This document shows, piece after piece, positions 1-10,598 of a stretch of DNA of 36,581 bases. The notes beneath the pieces are model-generated. The model was not told where the DNA came from, searched no databases, and saw only the letters and a program-made list of their open reading frames with translations. The stretch spans positions 1 through 36,581 of the forward strand of contig CAMOCO010000004.1 in NCBI GenBank assembly GCA_946610715.1. The letters are read 5' to 3'. The stretch comes from an uncultured Clostridia bacterium (GTDB taxonomy: Bacteria; Bacillota; Clostridia; Lachnospirales; Lachnospiraceae). The position numbers were made by a program, and so were the translations under genes. Position 1 is the stretch's first letter; every line of letters begins with the position of its first letter.

Positions 1-612
1 TATTATTCCATGAATGATACCCAGCTGGTTCATCATGAATTTTTCACCTTTAACTACCACTGCCCTCTGGGTCTTATAGGTTTTCTTTGCTTTTTCCTTA
101 TAATTCTGCACATAGCTGTCCTCGGAATTAAGGGATGTATCCGCAGCCAGAAAATCAGTAACTTTTCCTTTAAGCTCCGGGTGAGCATTTCTTATATATT
201 GATAGGTTATTTCCTTAAGAAATGTGAGGGCCCCGTTTCCATCCGTTACCGCGTGAAAGACCTCCAGATTTATCCTGTTTTTATAATATGTAAGTCTGAA
301 AAGGTGATTACGGTTATTATCCGGATCTATATACATACATGGATAAGTATGTTCCATTTCAACCTTGGGGAAGGGATTGGGATTTGCCTCAAGATAATAC
401 CAGAAAATCCCCTTCTTCAGACAAAACTGAAACATATCAAAATAAGGCAGCACCTGTTCCAGTGCTTTCTGCAGGAGATTTTCATGAATATTCTCCTTTA
501 AAAGCACGGAAACTCTGTAGACATTACTAAGCCCCTGCCTTGCAATTACCGGGAACAGATTACCCGTATTATCCAGTTTATCCCATTTTAAATGTTTTCT
601 ACGTCCTGCCAT
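1..612 (-). CDS. Partial condensation/alcohol-acetyltransferase-like protein (C-terminus beyond window)
   Basis: Manual minus-strand translation from ATG at 612: MAGRRKHLKWDKLDNTGNLFPVIARQGLSNVYRVSVLLKENIHENLLQKALEQ...LEVFHAVTDGNGALTFLKEITYQYIRN...; open to window edge; HxxxDG motif (HAVTDG). Missed by the ORF track because it is truncated. Confidence 0.72.
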   Translation of the reverse strand, partial: MAGRRKHLKWDKLDNTGNLFPVIARQGLSNVYRVSVLLKENIHENLLQKALEQVLPYFDMFQFCLKKGIFWYYLEANPNPFPKVEMEHTYPCMYIDPDNNRNHLFRLTYYKNRINLEVFHAVTDGNGALTFLKEITYQYIRNAHPELKGKVTDFLAADTSLNSEDSYVQNYKEKAKKTYKTQRAVVVKGEKFMMNQLGIIHGII

Positions 613-636
613 ATTATCATCCGCCACTACGTAATA

Positions 637-673
637 TTGGGGATTACGGCACACCCCGGCCGTAATCCCCCAA
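637..673 (-). terminator. Stem-loop downstream of the GH5 gene
   Basis: 11-bp perfect stem ggggattacgg (639-649) / ccgtaatcccc (660-670); weak U-tract. Confidence 0.5.
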
Positions 674-690
674 ATAATGCATAAAACCGA

Positions 691-1719
691 TTAAAGATAC
701 TTTATAATTTTATCAAGAACACCCTTCATATGTTCATCAACCAATCCGAAATCCATTTCCCTGAAGCTCCATGCCGCTCTTCCGATTCCGTATTTTTCAA
801 ATATCTCATTAATATATTGATACCATATTAAAGTATCCTCCGGGGAAGCAAGATTTATAACTCCGTATTCTCCGCAATAAAGAGGAACATTCCTTTCCTC
901 TGCCACATCTATAGCTTCTTTAAACTGAAGTTCAAAATACTCCGCACTCATTTTAGCTTCGGGATCAAGTCCGTCAAACCCCAGTGCAACATGGGACATT
1001 TCCTTCTCGGAAGCTTTTTTCATCTCATCATAAGTGGCATCTATTGAAATCCTGAACTCGGGTCTCATGCCCTGAACCCAGTAAGCTCCCTGATGCGTAA
1101 AGATAAGCGGCTCATAGCAATGAAAATTATAAATTATATTTTCATCATAAGGATCTCTCAGATCCTTAACCGCTTCTACGGAATTATTCCAGTATCCCCC
1201 TACCAGAATTTTCACATCCGGTGCTATGGCACGTATTCTTTCTATACATTTATAGGAGATATCATTCCACTTCTCTGAATATTCTTTATCCGTAACCTCA
1301 TTAAGCAGTTCAAAAGCCACTCTTTCGCCTATGTTACCGTATTTTTCGGCAAATTTTTCCCATAATCTATAGAATCTTTCCTGATAATCATTATTATCGA
1401 AAAAGCCTTCTTCCTTTTCTCCGTCATCGAAGGAATATCCGAAGGTCTTATGAAGATCCAAGATCATGTTAAGACCGTATTTTTCGCACCACTGCACGGC
1501 ATTGTCGATATAGCCGAAACCGGATTCCTTATAGGTGCCGTCAGTCTCTTCAACCAGATTATAATCAACCGGAACTCTGACATGATCAAGACCCCATTCA
1601 CTGATGGTTTTTATATCCTCTTCTTTTATAAAATTATCATATCTTTCCTTTGTATGATCACACTGTGACAGCCATCCCCCAAGATTTATCCCATGCTTAT
1701 ACCCTTTCCATTCTTTCAT
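691..1719 (-). CDS. Glycoside hydrolase family 5-like (cellulase/glucanase fold), no obvious signal peptide
   Basis: INLGGWLSQ, DHVRVPVDYNLVE, LDLHKTFGYSF, FELLNEV (acid/base Glu), YCGEYGV (nucleophile Glu). Confidence 0.85.
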   Translation of the reverse strand: MKEWKGYKHGINLGGWLSQCDHTKERYDNFIKEEDIKTISEWGLDHVRVPVDYNLVEETDGTYKESGFGYIDNAVQWCEKYGLNMILDLHKTFGYSFDDGEKEEGFFDNNDYQERFYRLWEKFAEKYGNIGERVAFELLNEVTDKEYSEKWNDISYKCIERIRAIAPDVKILVGGYWNNSVEAVKDLRDPYDENIIYNFHCYEPLIFTHQGAYWVQGMRPEFRISIDATYDEMKKASEKEMSHVALGFDGLDPEAKMSAEYFELQFKEAIDVAEERNVPLYCGEYGVINLASPEDTLIWYQYINEIFEKYGIGRAAWSFREMDFGLVDEHMKGVLDKIIKYL

Positions 1720-1743
1720 TGCATCTCTCCTTAAATCTAAATC

Positions 1744-2160
1744 TTACTTATCCGCTTCGCAATAAATGCATCTGTAGATTCTTCTTTCAGAATCCGTCAG
1801 CTTGAATATATGATCGATTCCGGGCTCAATAGCGGTGATACATCTGGGATTCTTGCATTTTTTAATATTAACAAGCCTCTCCGGAAGATCAACTCTCTTT
1901 TTCTCAATTGTAACCCCGTCCTTTATTATGCTGACTGTAACTGTGGGATCTATATATCCGATAACATCCAGATTTATATCATATTCATCTTTATCAATCT
2001 TGATGATATCCTTTTTGCCCATTTTCTCGGACTTAACATTCTGTATCAGCGCAACGCTGCAGTCCAGCTTGTCCAGCCCCAGGTCATAATATATTTTCAT
2101 GGCATTTCCCGCTGTAATATGATCCAGTACTATGCCGTTTTGAATACTGTCAATTTTCAT
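1744..2160 (-). CDS. pyrI: Aspartate carbamoyltransferase regulatory subunit
   Basis: 138 aa; C-terminal Zn site CKNPRCIT...YRCIYCEA; immediately downstream of pyrB. Confidence 0.93.
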   Translation of the reverse strand: MKIDSIQNGIVLDHITAGNAMKIYYDLGLDKLDCSVALIQNVKSEKMGKKDIIKIDKDEYDINLDVIGYIDPTVTVSIIKDGVTIEKKRVDLPERLVNIKKCKNPRCITAIEPGIDHIFKLTDSERRIYRCIYCEADK

Positions 2161-2203
2161 AATCCGAACCCCTTCCTTATTTTACTAAAAACACAGCAGC
2201 CTG

Positions 2204-3121
2204 TCACTCCGAAATCCCCAGCAGTGTAAGTATAAGCGCCATTCTGACATATTTTCCGTTCATAACCTGTCTGAAATATGCGGCTCTCGGATCTTTATCG
2301 ACCGCTGTGGCAATTTCATTTACTCTCGGAAGCGGATGAAGTATTCTCATATCCTCTTTTGCCAGCTTCATTTTCGCCTTATCGAGTATATATGTATCTT
2401 TAAGTCTTACATAATCAGCTTCATTAAAGAATCTCTCCCTTTGTACTCTTGTCATATAAAGTACATCCAGTTTTCCGATATTTTCTTCCAGCGACTCCAC
2501 TTCTTCGTACATAAGACCCGCAGGCTTTATAACCTCGGTAATAATATACTCCGGGACCTTAAGTTCCTTGGGTGAGATGAGGACGAATTTTACATTTTTA
2601 TATCTTGATAATGCTTTGATGAGACTGTGTACCGTACGTCCGAATTTAAGGTCACCGCAAAGTCCTATGGTAAAATCATCCAGATGTCCTTTTTCTTCTA
2701 TTATGGTAAGAAGGTCTGTAAGTGTCTGAGTGGGATGATTATGACCACCATCGCCGGCATTTATAACAGGCACCGGTGAATACATGGAAGCCAGTTTCGG
2801 CGCACCCTCATTTGGATGACGCATGGCTATTATATCAGCGAAGCAGCCCACTACTCGTACCGTATCCTCAACACTCTCACCCTTTGTTGCCGAAGATGAA
2901 GATGCCTCGGAAAAACCAAGAACATTTCCGCCGAGCTCCATCATAGCCGATTCAAAACTCAGTCTCGTCCTGGTGCTTGGCTCATAGAAAAGTGTTGCCA
3001 ATTTTTTACCATGACACTTATCGCTGTATTTTTCTTTATCTTTAATAATATTCTGTGCAAGGTGAAGAATTCCGTCTATCTCCTCCTTGGTCAGATCCAT
3101 GGGATCTATTAAATGCTGCAT
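2204..3121 (-). CDS. pyrB: Aspartate carbamoyltransferase catalytic subunit
   Basis: [37 protein letters not shown]; start chosen at MQHLIDP with upstream GGGAGGAA Shine-Dalgarno. Confidence 0.95.
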   Translation of the reverse strand: MQHLIDPMDLTKEEIDGILHLAQNIIKDKEKYSDKCHGKKLATLFYEPSTRTRLSFESAMMELGGNVLGFSEASSSSATKGESVEDTVRVVGCFADIIAMRHPNEGAPKLASMYSPVPVINAGDGGHNHPTQTLTDLLTIIEEKGHLDDFTIGLCGDLKFGRTVHSLIKALSRYKNVKFVLISPKELKVPEYIITEVIKPAGLMYEEVESLEENIGKLDVLYMTRVQRERFFNEADYVRLKDTYILDKAKMKLAKEDMRILHPLPRVNEIATAVDKDPRAAYFRQVMNGKYVRMALILTLLGISE

Positions 3122-3186
3122 TTTAATTCCTCCCTGTAAAATCAATTATGATAAAGCCCCGAGAAATGTCCCAGGGCTGATCATTA

Positions 3187-4188
3187 TCAATAATTATTAA
3201 TAAGTGTATACATAACCGCCTTTTCTGCATGGCGTCTGTTCTCTGCCTCGTCCAGAATAGTTTCAAGATGCTTTTTCTCAACACTCTCGGAAATCTCAAA
3301 ACCGACATGCATAGGCATGTCATGGAATACTATGGCATTGCTGCCTTCCAGAAGCTCATCATTTATCTGATACGGCATCATCTTGGCAAGGGTTTCTTCC
3401 TTCTGCTTCTGATATGCCGGGTTGTTAAAGAATTCCATATCAACCCATGTGTCGGTATACAGAATGTCCATATCCTTCACATATGTCTTCGCTTCTTCCA
3501 TTGACATTGTAGGATCAAGTTCAATATAATATCCGCCGGCCTTTGCTTCCTCATAAAAATCAGGACCGCATGCCGTGTTATTTACAAGCGGTGTAAGACC
3601 GTAAATGGTGCCCATCTTCATCTTGGCAAAGAATTCCACCAAAGAATTAAATACATTATTCTTTGCTCCGATATAGAGAAGCTTCACATTCAGGCTTCCG
3701 AACTTTTCCAGAATCGTAAGTGCATCGGCAAGAATCTGACACGGATGGAATGAACTGTCACATCCGTTGATGAAAGGAACCGTAACATTTTCACCAAACA
3801 GTTCCACTGTTTCATTTTTCACCAGACGGGCCATGATAATGTCAACATTTCTGCAAACATACTTTATTTCGGAAACCGGTTCTCCCAAAACAAAATTGGA
3901 ATCCTCCCACAACTGGTTAAAATAGCTTCCTCCCAGCTCTGTAATACCTGTAGCAAAGGAAAGGAAGGTTCTTGTAGAGGTCTTTTCAAACAAGGAATAA
4001 AGCTTCTTCCCTTTAAGTGATTCAGCATATTTTGCCGGATCCTTCTTCATATCAAGTGCCAGCTCAAGAATCCCCATCAGCTCCTCAGCAGTAAAATTCT
4101 TGAAATTCAGCATATTTTTCATATTCTTATCCTCGCATCTTTTTTCTATTCTCATATCTGAGTATATAAACTCTTCGCTGCTATTCAC
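3187..4188 (-). CDS. Ornithine/aspartate carbamoyltransferase superfamily protein, divergent (substrate uncertain)
   Basis: FEKTSTRTFLSFATGI, HPCQILADALTI, FHDMPMHVGFEIS; start may be internal (MKNMLNFKNF). Confidence 0.85.
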   Translation of the reverse strand: MNSSEEFIYSDMRIEKRCEDKNMKNMLNFKNFTAEELMGILELALDMKKDPAKYAESLKGKKLYSLFEKTSTRTFLSFATGITELGGSYFNQLWEDSNFVLGEPVSEIKYVCRNVDIIMARLVKNETVELFGENVTVPFINGCDSSFHPCQILADALTILEKFGSLNVKLLYIGAKNNVFNSLVEFFAKMKMGTIYGLTPLVNNTACGPDFYEEAKAGGYYIELDPTMSMEEAKTYVKDMDILYTDTWVDMEFFNNPAYQKQKEETLAKMMPYQINDELLEGSNAIVFHDMPMHVGFEISESVEKKHLETILDEAENRRHAEKAVMYTLINNY

Positions 4189-4235
4189 AGCAGCAACTCT
4201 TCTGCCATTCTAACATACACCTATGGTGAGGGCAA

Positions 4236-5123
4236 TTATTTTCCAGTCAGGTCTTCCACCTTCGGAAAATCATTTTCCACAAGGGTAATACGTACTTTAT
4301 ATTCCTTTCCGTTCGGATCGGTAAGTATAAATATTCCCGGCTCCTTTTTAAGGAATTCAACATTCAAATCACAATGCTTTCCTGCGTCATCTTCGAATTC
4401 CACAATCTTTCCCTTGAAATATTTCTCGTCCTCTGAAGTGACCGTCCAGTCACTCTGCATCTCAATTCCCAGCTCTGCATTAACATCGATTACTGTTATG
4501 ACATCAACCTCCGGTACTATAAATTTGCTATATCCGCCAAAACCCAAAATAACCGCAAGTGTTATGCAGGTTGCTATGATTCTTGTTTTCTTCTGACCCA
4601 GCACTCCCGCTATGAACAGCGCTATAACTGCTGCACAGTATATAACATTAATAATGTTATTCACCGGATTGGTGCTGAGATTTCTGATGGATGCCACAAT
4701 ATGTATTCCAAGTATTCCCGTTGCAACAGACAGTATAATTGCCGAAAGGATGTTATCCTTCTTAATGAACCAGGCTATAAAAGCTCCCGGAAGGGTAAGG
4801 CAGGTTATGATAAACCAGTATTTGTAATAACCGAAAAGCTGCCACCCCATACTGTTAAATGGAACCTGTACAAGATATACCAGCGGCTGGGAAATCAGAA
4901 AGAATACAAATGTCTTAAGAGCTGCTTCCCAATGCTTTTTACAATTGACAATGATTATTACGGCAGGAAGAAGCCATCTCTCCTCCGTAACAGCTATATT
5001 ATGTAAAAAATTTTTATCGGGAACCAGAAGCGCTATAAGCCCTACATATATTCCCATTATAATGGCAAAGATAATAACCTTTACCCATGTCATATTAATT
5101 CCGCCGAACAGCTTCTTCAGCAT
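4236..5123 (-). CDS. Hypothetical multi-pass membrane protein with C-terminal soluble domain
   Basis: Several hydrophobic segments followed by a polar C-terminus; no family recognised; start may be at internal M11. Confidence 0.65.
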   Translation of the reverse strand: MLKKLFGGINMTWVKVIIFAIIMGIYVGLIALLVPDKNFLHNIAVTEERWLLPAVIIIVNCKKHWEAALKTFVFFLISQPLVYLVQVPFNSMGWQLFGYYKYWFIITCLTLPGAFIAWFIKKDNILSAIILSVATGILGIHIVASIRNLSTNPVNNIINVIYCAAVIALFIAGVLGQKKTRIIATCITLAVILGFGGYSKFIVPEVDVITVIDVNAELGIEMQSDWTVTSEDEKYFKGKIVEFEDDAGKHCDLNVEFLKKEPGIFILTDPNGKEYKVRITLVENDFPKVEDLTGK

Positions 5124-5155
5124 ATCAGTCCACCATCCTGAATAATTATTATAGT

Positions 5156-6349
5156 TTAAGCATTCTTATATTCTGCCAGTTTTTCAGCCAGATCCGTCTT
5201 CTCCCAGGGAAGATCTATATCAGTTCTTCCAAAATGTCCGTAAGCAGCCGTCTGCTTATATATCGGTCTTCTGAGATCCAGCATTTTTATGATTCCCGCC
5301 GGGCGCAGATCAAAATTCTCTCTTATGATTTCAACCAGCTTTTCATCGGATATAACGCCTGTTCCAAAGGTATCCACATATACGGATGTAGGTCTCGCAA
5401 CACCGATTGCATAGGACAGCTGGACCTCACACTTTTCGGCAAGCCCCGCTGCAACAATATTCTTGGCCACATATCTTGCTGCATAAGCTGCAGATCTGTC
5501 AACCTTTGTAGGATCCTTTCCCGAAAATGCTCCGCCACCGTGACGCGCATATCCGCCGTAGGTATCCACTATTATCTTTCTTCCCGTCAGACCCGAATCA
5601 CCATGTGGTCCTCCGATCACGAAACGTCCTGTAGGATTAATATAAAATTTTGTATTCTCATCAACCATTTCTTCCGGAAGCACTTCATCAAATACATATT
5701 TTTTGATGTCATTATGAATCTGCTCCTGTGTAACCTCTTCACCATGCTGGGTGGAAAGAACCACCGCATCAAGTCTTGCGGGATGTCCCTCCTCATCATA
5801 TTCAACAGTAACCTGTGTCTTTCCGTCAGGTCTGAGATACGGCAGGGTTCCGTTCTTTCTGACTTCTGTAAGCTTTCTCGAAAGTTTATGAGCAAGCGAT
5901 ATCGGGTATGGCATAAGCTCAGGTGTTTCGGTTGTGGCATAACCGAACATCATTCCCTGATCTCCTGCACCTATAGCCTCTATCTCTTCATCACTCATCT
6001 GATTTTCTTTTGCCTCAAGTGCCTTATCAACTCCCATGGCTATATCAGCACTCTGTTCATCTATGGCTACTATAACTCCACAGGTGTCACAGTCAAAACC
6101 GTATTTTGCTCTGTCGTAGCCTATTTCTCTTATAGTATCTCTCACGGTTTTCTGAATATCTACGTATGCACTGGTGGATATTTCTCCCATGATCATAACC
6201 AGGCCTGTCGTGACCGTTGTCTCACAGGCAACACGACTGTTGGGGTCCTGACGAAGCATCTCATCAAGAATCGCATCTGATATCTGGTCGCATATCTTAT
6301 CCGGATGTCCCTCCGTAACTGACTCAGATGTAAATAGTCTTCTTTCCAT
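5156..6349 (-). CDS. metK: S-adenosylmethionine synthetase
   Basis: [56 protein letters not shown]; start after AAGGAGG. Confidence 0.97.
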   Translation of the reverse strand: MERRLFTSESVTEGHPDKICDQISDAILDEMLRQDPNSRVACETTVTTGLVMIMGEISTSAYVDIQKTVRDTIREIGYDRAKYGFDCDTCGVIVAIDEQSADIAMGVDKALEAKENQMSDEEIEAIGAGDQGMMFGYATTETPELMPYPISLAHKLSRKLTEVRKNGTLPYLRPDGKTQVTVEYDEEGHPARLDAVVLSTQHGEEVTQEQIHNDIKKYVFDEVLPEEMVDENTKFYINPTGRFVIGGPHGDSGLTGRKIIVDTYGGYARHGGGAFSGKDPTKVDRSAAYAARYVAKNIVAAGLAEKCEVQLSYAIGVARPTSVYVDTFGTGVISDEKLVEIIRENFDLRPAGIIKMLDLRRPIYKQTAAYGHFGRTDIDLPWEKTDLAEKLAEYKNA

Positions 6350-6360
6350 TTTTTCCTCCT

Positions 6361-6390
6361 TAAAAAATCCGGCTGCCAGCACAGCCGGAT
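6361..6390 (-). terminator. Rho-independent terminator-like hairpin directly upstream of the metK SD
   Basis: Minus strand: ATCCGGCTG-tgctgg-CAGCCGGAT-TTTTT then AAGGAGGAAAAAATG. Confidence 0.8.
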
Positions 6391-6412
6391 CAGATTTTCT
6401 GGTTGCTACACT

Positions 6413-7426
6413 TTATAATTTTTGTATAGAGTAAATATGTTCTTTTATGGTTCTTGCTTCACCCGGAGCAAGCTCTGCATAACCTGATTCCTCATTATGC
6501 ATAGGCAGATTAGGTGCATCTATCATCCAGGTTATGGGTTCGGGACATATAAATCCCTTGTCTCCCTGATAATTCCAGAATATCCAGAACATAAATCCCC
6601 TGTCAACCTCATAACGTATTTCCTTGCGGGATGAAACATCAGATATAATGGCTCCTCTGAACTCTTTTCCATCCACATCAGAAGTTACTACAGGATATAC
6701 ATCATTGTCAATAACATGTTCTACCGGAACCATGGAGCCTGTCTGATACTGCTTATCATGATTATCCAGCGGTACTGTCTCAGTGGTAGGCAGGAACTTT
6801 GGTCCAAGAAGCCACCTTTCTTCTCCGATAGTGGCAAATATTCTGGTATCCAGCGCTTTTCCATCCTCTGTAAACGGAGCATTGATACATGTATGATTAC
6901 AGATACTGTAAGGCAGCTGCCTGTCTGAATTATTGGTTATCGTAACCTCATAATTCATGCCGTCATCATTTAGAACAAAAGTAAAATCCGCAGTGAATTT
7001 TACCGGAAATACAGAAAACAGCGGGTCCTTCTCATCATAGACATATCTTGTTTTCCCTATCGCCTGACTGTTTCTTACTTCAGTACTTACTATATCATGT
7101 TCTCTGTTATGAAGGAAACCGTGGAGAAAATTCCCCTCCGGATCATTTGGTTCAAAACGGTATGTATAATCTGTCGCCTTAAGCACACCATTTCCCAGCC
7201 TGTTCCCATAGAATAGTGTCGGCAGTCCGTAGAGAACCGATTCTTTTTTTAATTCTTCGATTGAAAGCTTTTCATCAAATCTGAAAAACTCTATTCCCAT
7301 CTTTTCATTTCTCATACGAAGCAGATTACTTCCCATAAAAGGCGCGATCATTGCATTATAATCACCCGATTTTAGTAATATCACGTCCTTATCTTTATAT
7401 TTTCCAACTTCTGCAGATACTGACAT
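6413..7426 (-). CDS. Aldose 1-epimerase/galactose mutarotase-like protein
   Basis: Mutarotase-like sequence: GNRLGNGVLKATDYTYRFEPND...NFLHGFLHNREHDIV...MNYEVTITNNSDRQLPYSICNHTCINAPF. Confidence 0.78.
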   Translation of the reverse strand: MSVSAEVGKYKDKDVILLKSGDYNAMIAPFMGSNLLRMRNEKMGIEFFRFDEKLSIEELKKESVLYGLPTLFYGNRLGNGVLKATDYTYRFEPNDPEGNFLHGFLHNREHDIVSTEVRNSQAIGKTRYVYDEKDPLFSVFPVKFTADFTFVLNDDGMNYEVTITNNSDRQLPYSICNHTCINAPFTEDGKALDTRIFATIGEERWLLGPKFLPTTETVPLDNHDKQYQTGSMVPVEHVIDNDVYPVVTSDVDGKEFRGAIISDVSSRKEIRYEVDRGFMFWIFWNYQGDKGFICPEPITWMIDAPNLPMHNEESGYAELAPGEARTIKEHIYSIQKL

Positions 7427-7467
7427 TTACCTCACCTCCCGTAATATGATCCTTTTAACCTTACATA

Positions 7468-7890
7468 TTATAAATCAATTGCTTTTCTTAACTCTTCGGC
7501 AGTAGCTGACTGTTCCTCATCCGTAAAACTTTTATGGCTCCACTCAAGTCCGAGTTTATCATCATCAAATCTCGGAATAATATGAACATGGAGATGGAAT
7601 ACAGTCTGTCCTGCAGCTTCCCCGTTATTCTGGAGAACATTAACTCCGTCACAGCCTGTGACCTTTTTTACTGCTGCTGCTATCTTCTTTGCCAGTGGCA
7701 TAATCTTCGCAGCAACCTCATCATCTGCCTGAAACAGATTGTCAAAATGCTGTTTGGGGATAATAAGAGCATGGCCCCTGTTTGCGGGACTTGCATCCAG
7801 TATAACATTAAATTCTTCATCTTCATATATGCTGTTCGTAGGAAAAACTCCATTTGCCAGCTTACAGAAAATACAATCATCCTTTATCAT
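7468..7890 (-). CDS. HIT family nucleotide-binding protein
   Basis: CIFCKLANG, HALIIPKQH, histidine triad HLHVHIIPR. Confidence 0.94.
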   Translation of the reverse strand: MIKDDCIFCKLANGVFPTNSIYEDEEFNVILDASPANRGHALIIPKQHFDNLFQADDEVAAKIMPLAKKIAAAVKKVTGCDGVNVLQNNGEAAGQTVFHLHVHIIPRFDDDKLGLEWSHKSFTDEEQSATAEELRKAIDL

Positions 7891-7976
7891 TTTTCATCCT
7901 CCTCAATGTTAAGAAAATGTACTGTAGAAAATTATATCATTTCCACCTGCTAATATCAAAAGTATATTTAATCTCC

Positions 7977-8005
7977 TTGAGTTTTAAGTGTCACTATTAT
8001 ATAAT
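7977..8005 (+). promoter_or_regulatory. Candidate sigma-70-type promoter for the GH94 gene
   Basis: TTGAGT (7977-7982), 17-bp spacer, TATAAT (8000-8005). Confidence 0.6.
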
Positions 8006-8070
8006 CTAAGGTAGCTGTTTTTTGTAAAAAACGTGTGAACAAAGACTAAAGAAGGGAAGGTATCAAACTT

Positions 8071-10518
8071 ATGAAATTCGGTTACTTTGATGATGCTGCA
8101 AAAGAGTATGTCATCACTTCGCCAAGAACTCCCTATCCATGGATCAACTACCTTGGAACAGAGAGTTTCTTTTCACTGATCTCAAATACGGCCGGTGGAT
8201 ATCATTTCTACAAAGATGCCCGTATGAGACGTATCACAAGATATCGTTACAACAATGTACCGGTGGATTTAGGAGGACGTTATTTTTATATTAACGATGA
8301 TGGAGTTGTATGGAATCCCGGCTGGTCTCCTGTTAAGACCGAGCTTGACTTTTATCAGTGCCGTCACGGAATGGGCTATACCGTGATCACAGGTAAGAAA
8401 AAAGAGCTTAAAGCCGAAGTTACATTCTTTGTACCTCAGGGTTATAACGGAGAGATCCAGAAAGTAGTTCTCAAGAACGAAGGAACAACACCAAAATCAT
8501 TTACACTTTTCTCATTCCTTGAATGGTGCTTATGGAATGCCGAAGATGATTCTACAAACTTCCAGAGAAACTTCAATACCGGTGAAGTTGAAGTTGAAGG
8601 ATCTACTCTTTTCCATAAAACTGAATATAAAGAGCGTCGCGATCATTTTGCATTCTATACTGTCAACAGCGATATTGATGGTTATGACTGTGACAGAGAG
8701 AGCTTCCTTGGTCTTTATAACGGATTTGATAAGCCTGATGCAGTTTTTGCTGATGAATCCAAGAATTCAAAGGCTGACGGCTGGTCACCTATCGCATCAC
8801 ATTCAATCAAGATTTCTCTTGCCCCCGGTGAAGAAAAAGCCCTTATCTTCATACTCGGCTATGTTGAAAACGGTGAGAACAAGTGGAATGCTGACGGAAC
8901 CATGAATAAATCCAAGGCTTATGACATGATTGCCCAGTTTGACAGCGTTGAAAAGGTAGACGCTGCATTCGACGCAAATAAGGCAATGTGGGATGAGCTC
9001 CTTTCAAAATATAAGGTTGATACTCCTGATGACAAGGTTAACAGAATGGTTAACATCTGGAATCAGTATCAGTGCATGGTTACATTCAATATGTCAAGAA
9101 GTGCTTCTTACTTCGAGTCCGGTATCGGACGTGGAATGGGCTTCCGTGATTCAAATCAGGATCTTCTCGGATTCGTTCACCAGATTCCTGACAGAGCCCG
9201 TGAAAGAATTCTCGATCTTGCCGCTACTCAGTTTGAAGACGGCGGATGTTTCCATCAGTATCAGCCTCTTACAAAGAAGGGAAATGATACTCTCGGCGGT
9301 AACTTCTCAGATGATCCGATGTGGATGATAATGTCTACAGCTGCATATATCAAAGAAACAGGTGATTATTCAATTCTTGATGAGCAGGTTCCTTATCGTA
9401 ATGATCCGTCTCTTGCTCAGTCAATGATGCACCACCTGAAGCAGTCCTTCTACAAGGTTACAAAGGAAGTTGGTCCTCACGGACTTCCGCTTTCAATGAG
9501 AGCTGACTGGAACGACTGTCTGAACCTTTCATGCTGGTCAGATACTCCGGGAGAAAGCTTCCAGACATATACATCTCCTAAGTATGGAGACAAAGGATTT
9601 TCAGATGTAGCTGAATCTATATTCGTTGCAACACTCTTTACTTATGCAGGACCGGATTATGTGGCACTTTGCAAATATAAGGGTGATGAAGAAGAAGCTG
9701 CAAAAGCTCAGGCTGAAATCGACAAGATGAAAGAAACCATTAAGAAGTTCGGTTGGGACGGCGACTGGTTCATCAGAGCTTATGATGATCTTGGACGTAA
9801 GGTAGGTTCCAAGGAATGTGAAGAAGGTAAGATATTCATCGAGCCTCAGGGCTTCGGTATCATGTCTGATATCGGTAAAGAAGAAGGATGGGCAGAAAAG
9901 GTTATCGATTCTGTTGAAGAACGTCTCGGTTGCAAATACGGTCTCGTACTCAATAACCCTGCTTTCACAAAGTACTATATCGAGTATGGTGAAATCTCCA
10001 CTTATCCGGCCGGTTACAAGGAAAATGCCGGTGTATTCTGCCACAACAATGCATGGATGATCTGTGCGGCAGCTTATGCAGGACATGGTAATAAGGCATT
10101 TGACTGGTATTCAAGAATAGCTCCTGCTTTTCTTGAGGACATTTCAGATCTTCACAGAACAGAGCCATATGTATATGCACAGATGATAGCCGGTAAGGAT
10201 GCCGGAAGAAGCGGTGAGGCTAAGAACTCATGGCTTACAGGTACAGCTGCATGGAACTTTGTGGCAATCAGCCAGTACATTCTCGGTATCAAGGCTGACT
10301 GGGACGGACTTAAGGTTAATCCTTCAATTCCATCAGATTGGGACGGCTTCAAGGCTACAAGAAAATACCGCGGTGCTTCATATGAAATAGAAGTACAGAA
10401 TCCTGATCATGTTGAATCAGGCGTTAAATCTATAACTGTTGACGGACAGGCAATCGAAGGAACAGTTCTTCCTACCTTTGCTGACGGAACACATAAGGTA
10501 GTTGTAGTACTTGGTTAA
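8071..10518 (+). CDS. Cellobiose phosphorylase (GH94)
   Basis: 815 aa; [99 protein letters not shown]. Confidence 0.93.
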   Translation: MKFGYFDDAAKEYVITSPRTPYPWINYLGTESFFSLISNTAGGYHFYKDARMRRITRYRYNNVPVDLGGRYFYINDDGVVWNPGWSPVKTELDFYQCRHGMGYTVITGKKKELKAEVTFFVPQGYNGEIQKVVLKNEGTTPKSFTLFSFLEWCLWNAEDDSTNFQRNFNTGEVEVEGSTLFHKTEYKERRDHFAFYTVNSDIDGYDCDRESFLGLYNGFDKPDAVFADESKNSKADGWSPIASHSIKISLAPGEEKALIFILGYVENGENKWNADGTMNKSKAYDMIAQFDSVEKVDAAFDANKAMWDELLSKYKVDTPDDKVNRMVNIWNQYQCMVTFNMSRSASYFESGIGRGMGFRDSNQDLLGFVHQIPDRARERILDLAATQFEDGGCFHQYQPLTKKGNDTLGGNFSDDPMWMIMSTAAYIKETGDYSILDEQVPYRNDPSLAQSMMHHLKQSFYKVTKEVGPHGLPLSMRADWNDCLNLSCWSDTPGESFQTYTSPKYGDKGFSDVAESIFVATLFTYAGPDYVALCKYKGDEEEAAKAQAEIDKMKETIKKFGWDGDWFIRAYDDLGRKVGSKECEEGKIFIEPQGFGIMSDIGKEEGWAEKVIDSVEERLGCKYGLVLNNPAFTKYYIEYGEISTYPAGYKENAGVFCHNNAWMICAAAYAGHGNKAFDWYSRIAPAFLEDISDLHRTEPYVYAQMIAGKDAGRSGEAKNSWLTGTAAWNFVAISQYILGIKADWDGLKVNPSIPSDWDGFKATRKYRGASYEIEVQNPDHVESGVKSITVDGQAIEGTVLPTFADGTHKVVVVLG

Positions 10519-10523
10519 TTTTA

Positions 10524-10560
10524 AACCGGGTGATTCCATTTCGGAACCACCCGGTTACTT
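10524..10560 (+). terminator. Terminator hairpin after the GH94 gene
   Basis: AACCGGGTG ... CACCCGGTT, followed by acttttat. Confidence 0.75.
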
Positions 10561-10598
10561 TTATATCATAACAATTTTCTTATCCGATGTATCAGTTC

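Noticed and set aside
10-501. 163-aa plus-strand ORF
   Set aside because: Antisense to the truncated acyltransferase-like gene, whose minus-strand frame has a coherent HxxxDG protein.
3123-3323. 66-aa minus-strand ORF between pyrB and the carbamoyltransferase
   Set aside because: Mostly an alternate frame of the carbamoyltransferase C-terminus.
5234-6280. 348-aa plus-strand ORF
   Set aside because: Fully antisense to metK; Cys/Ser/Ile-rich composition without recognisable motifs.
6350-6412. Possible SAM riboswitch upstream of metK
   Set aside because: Only about 60 nt between genes, containing a simple terminator-like hairpin; too short for known SAM riboswitches of the common S-box type.
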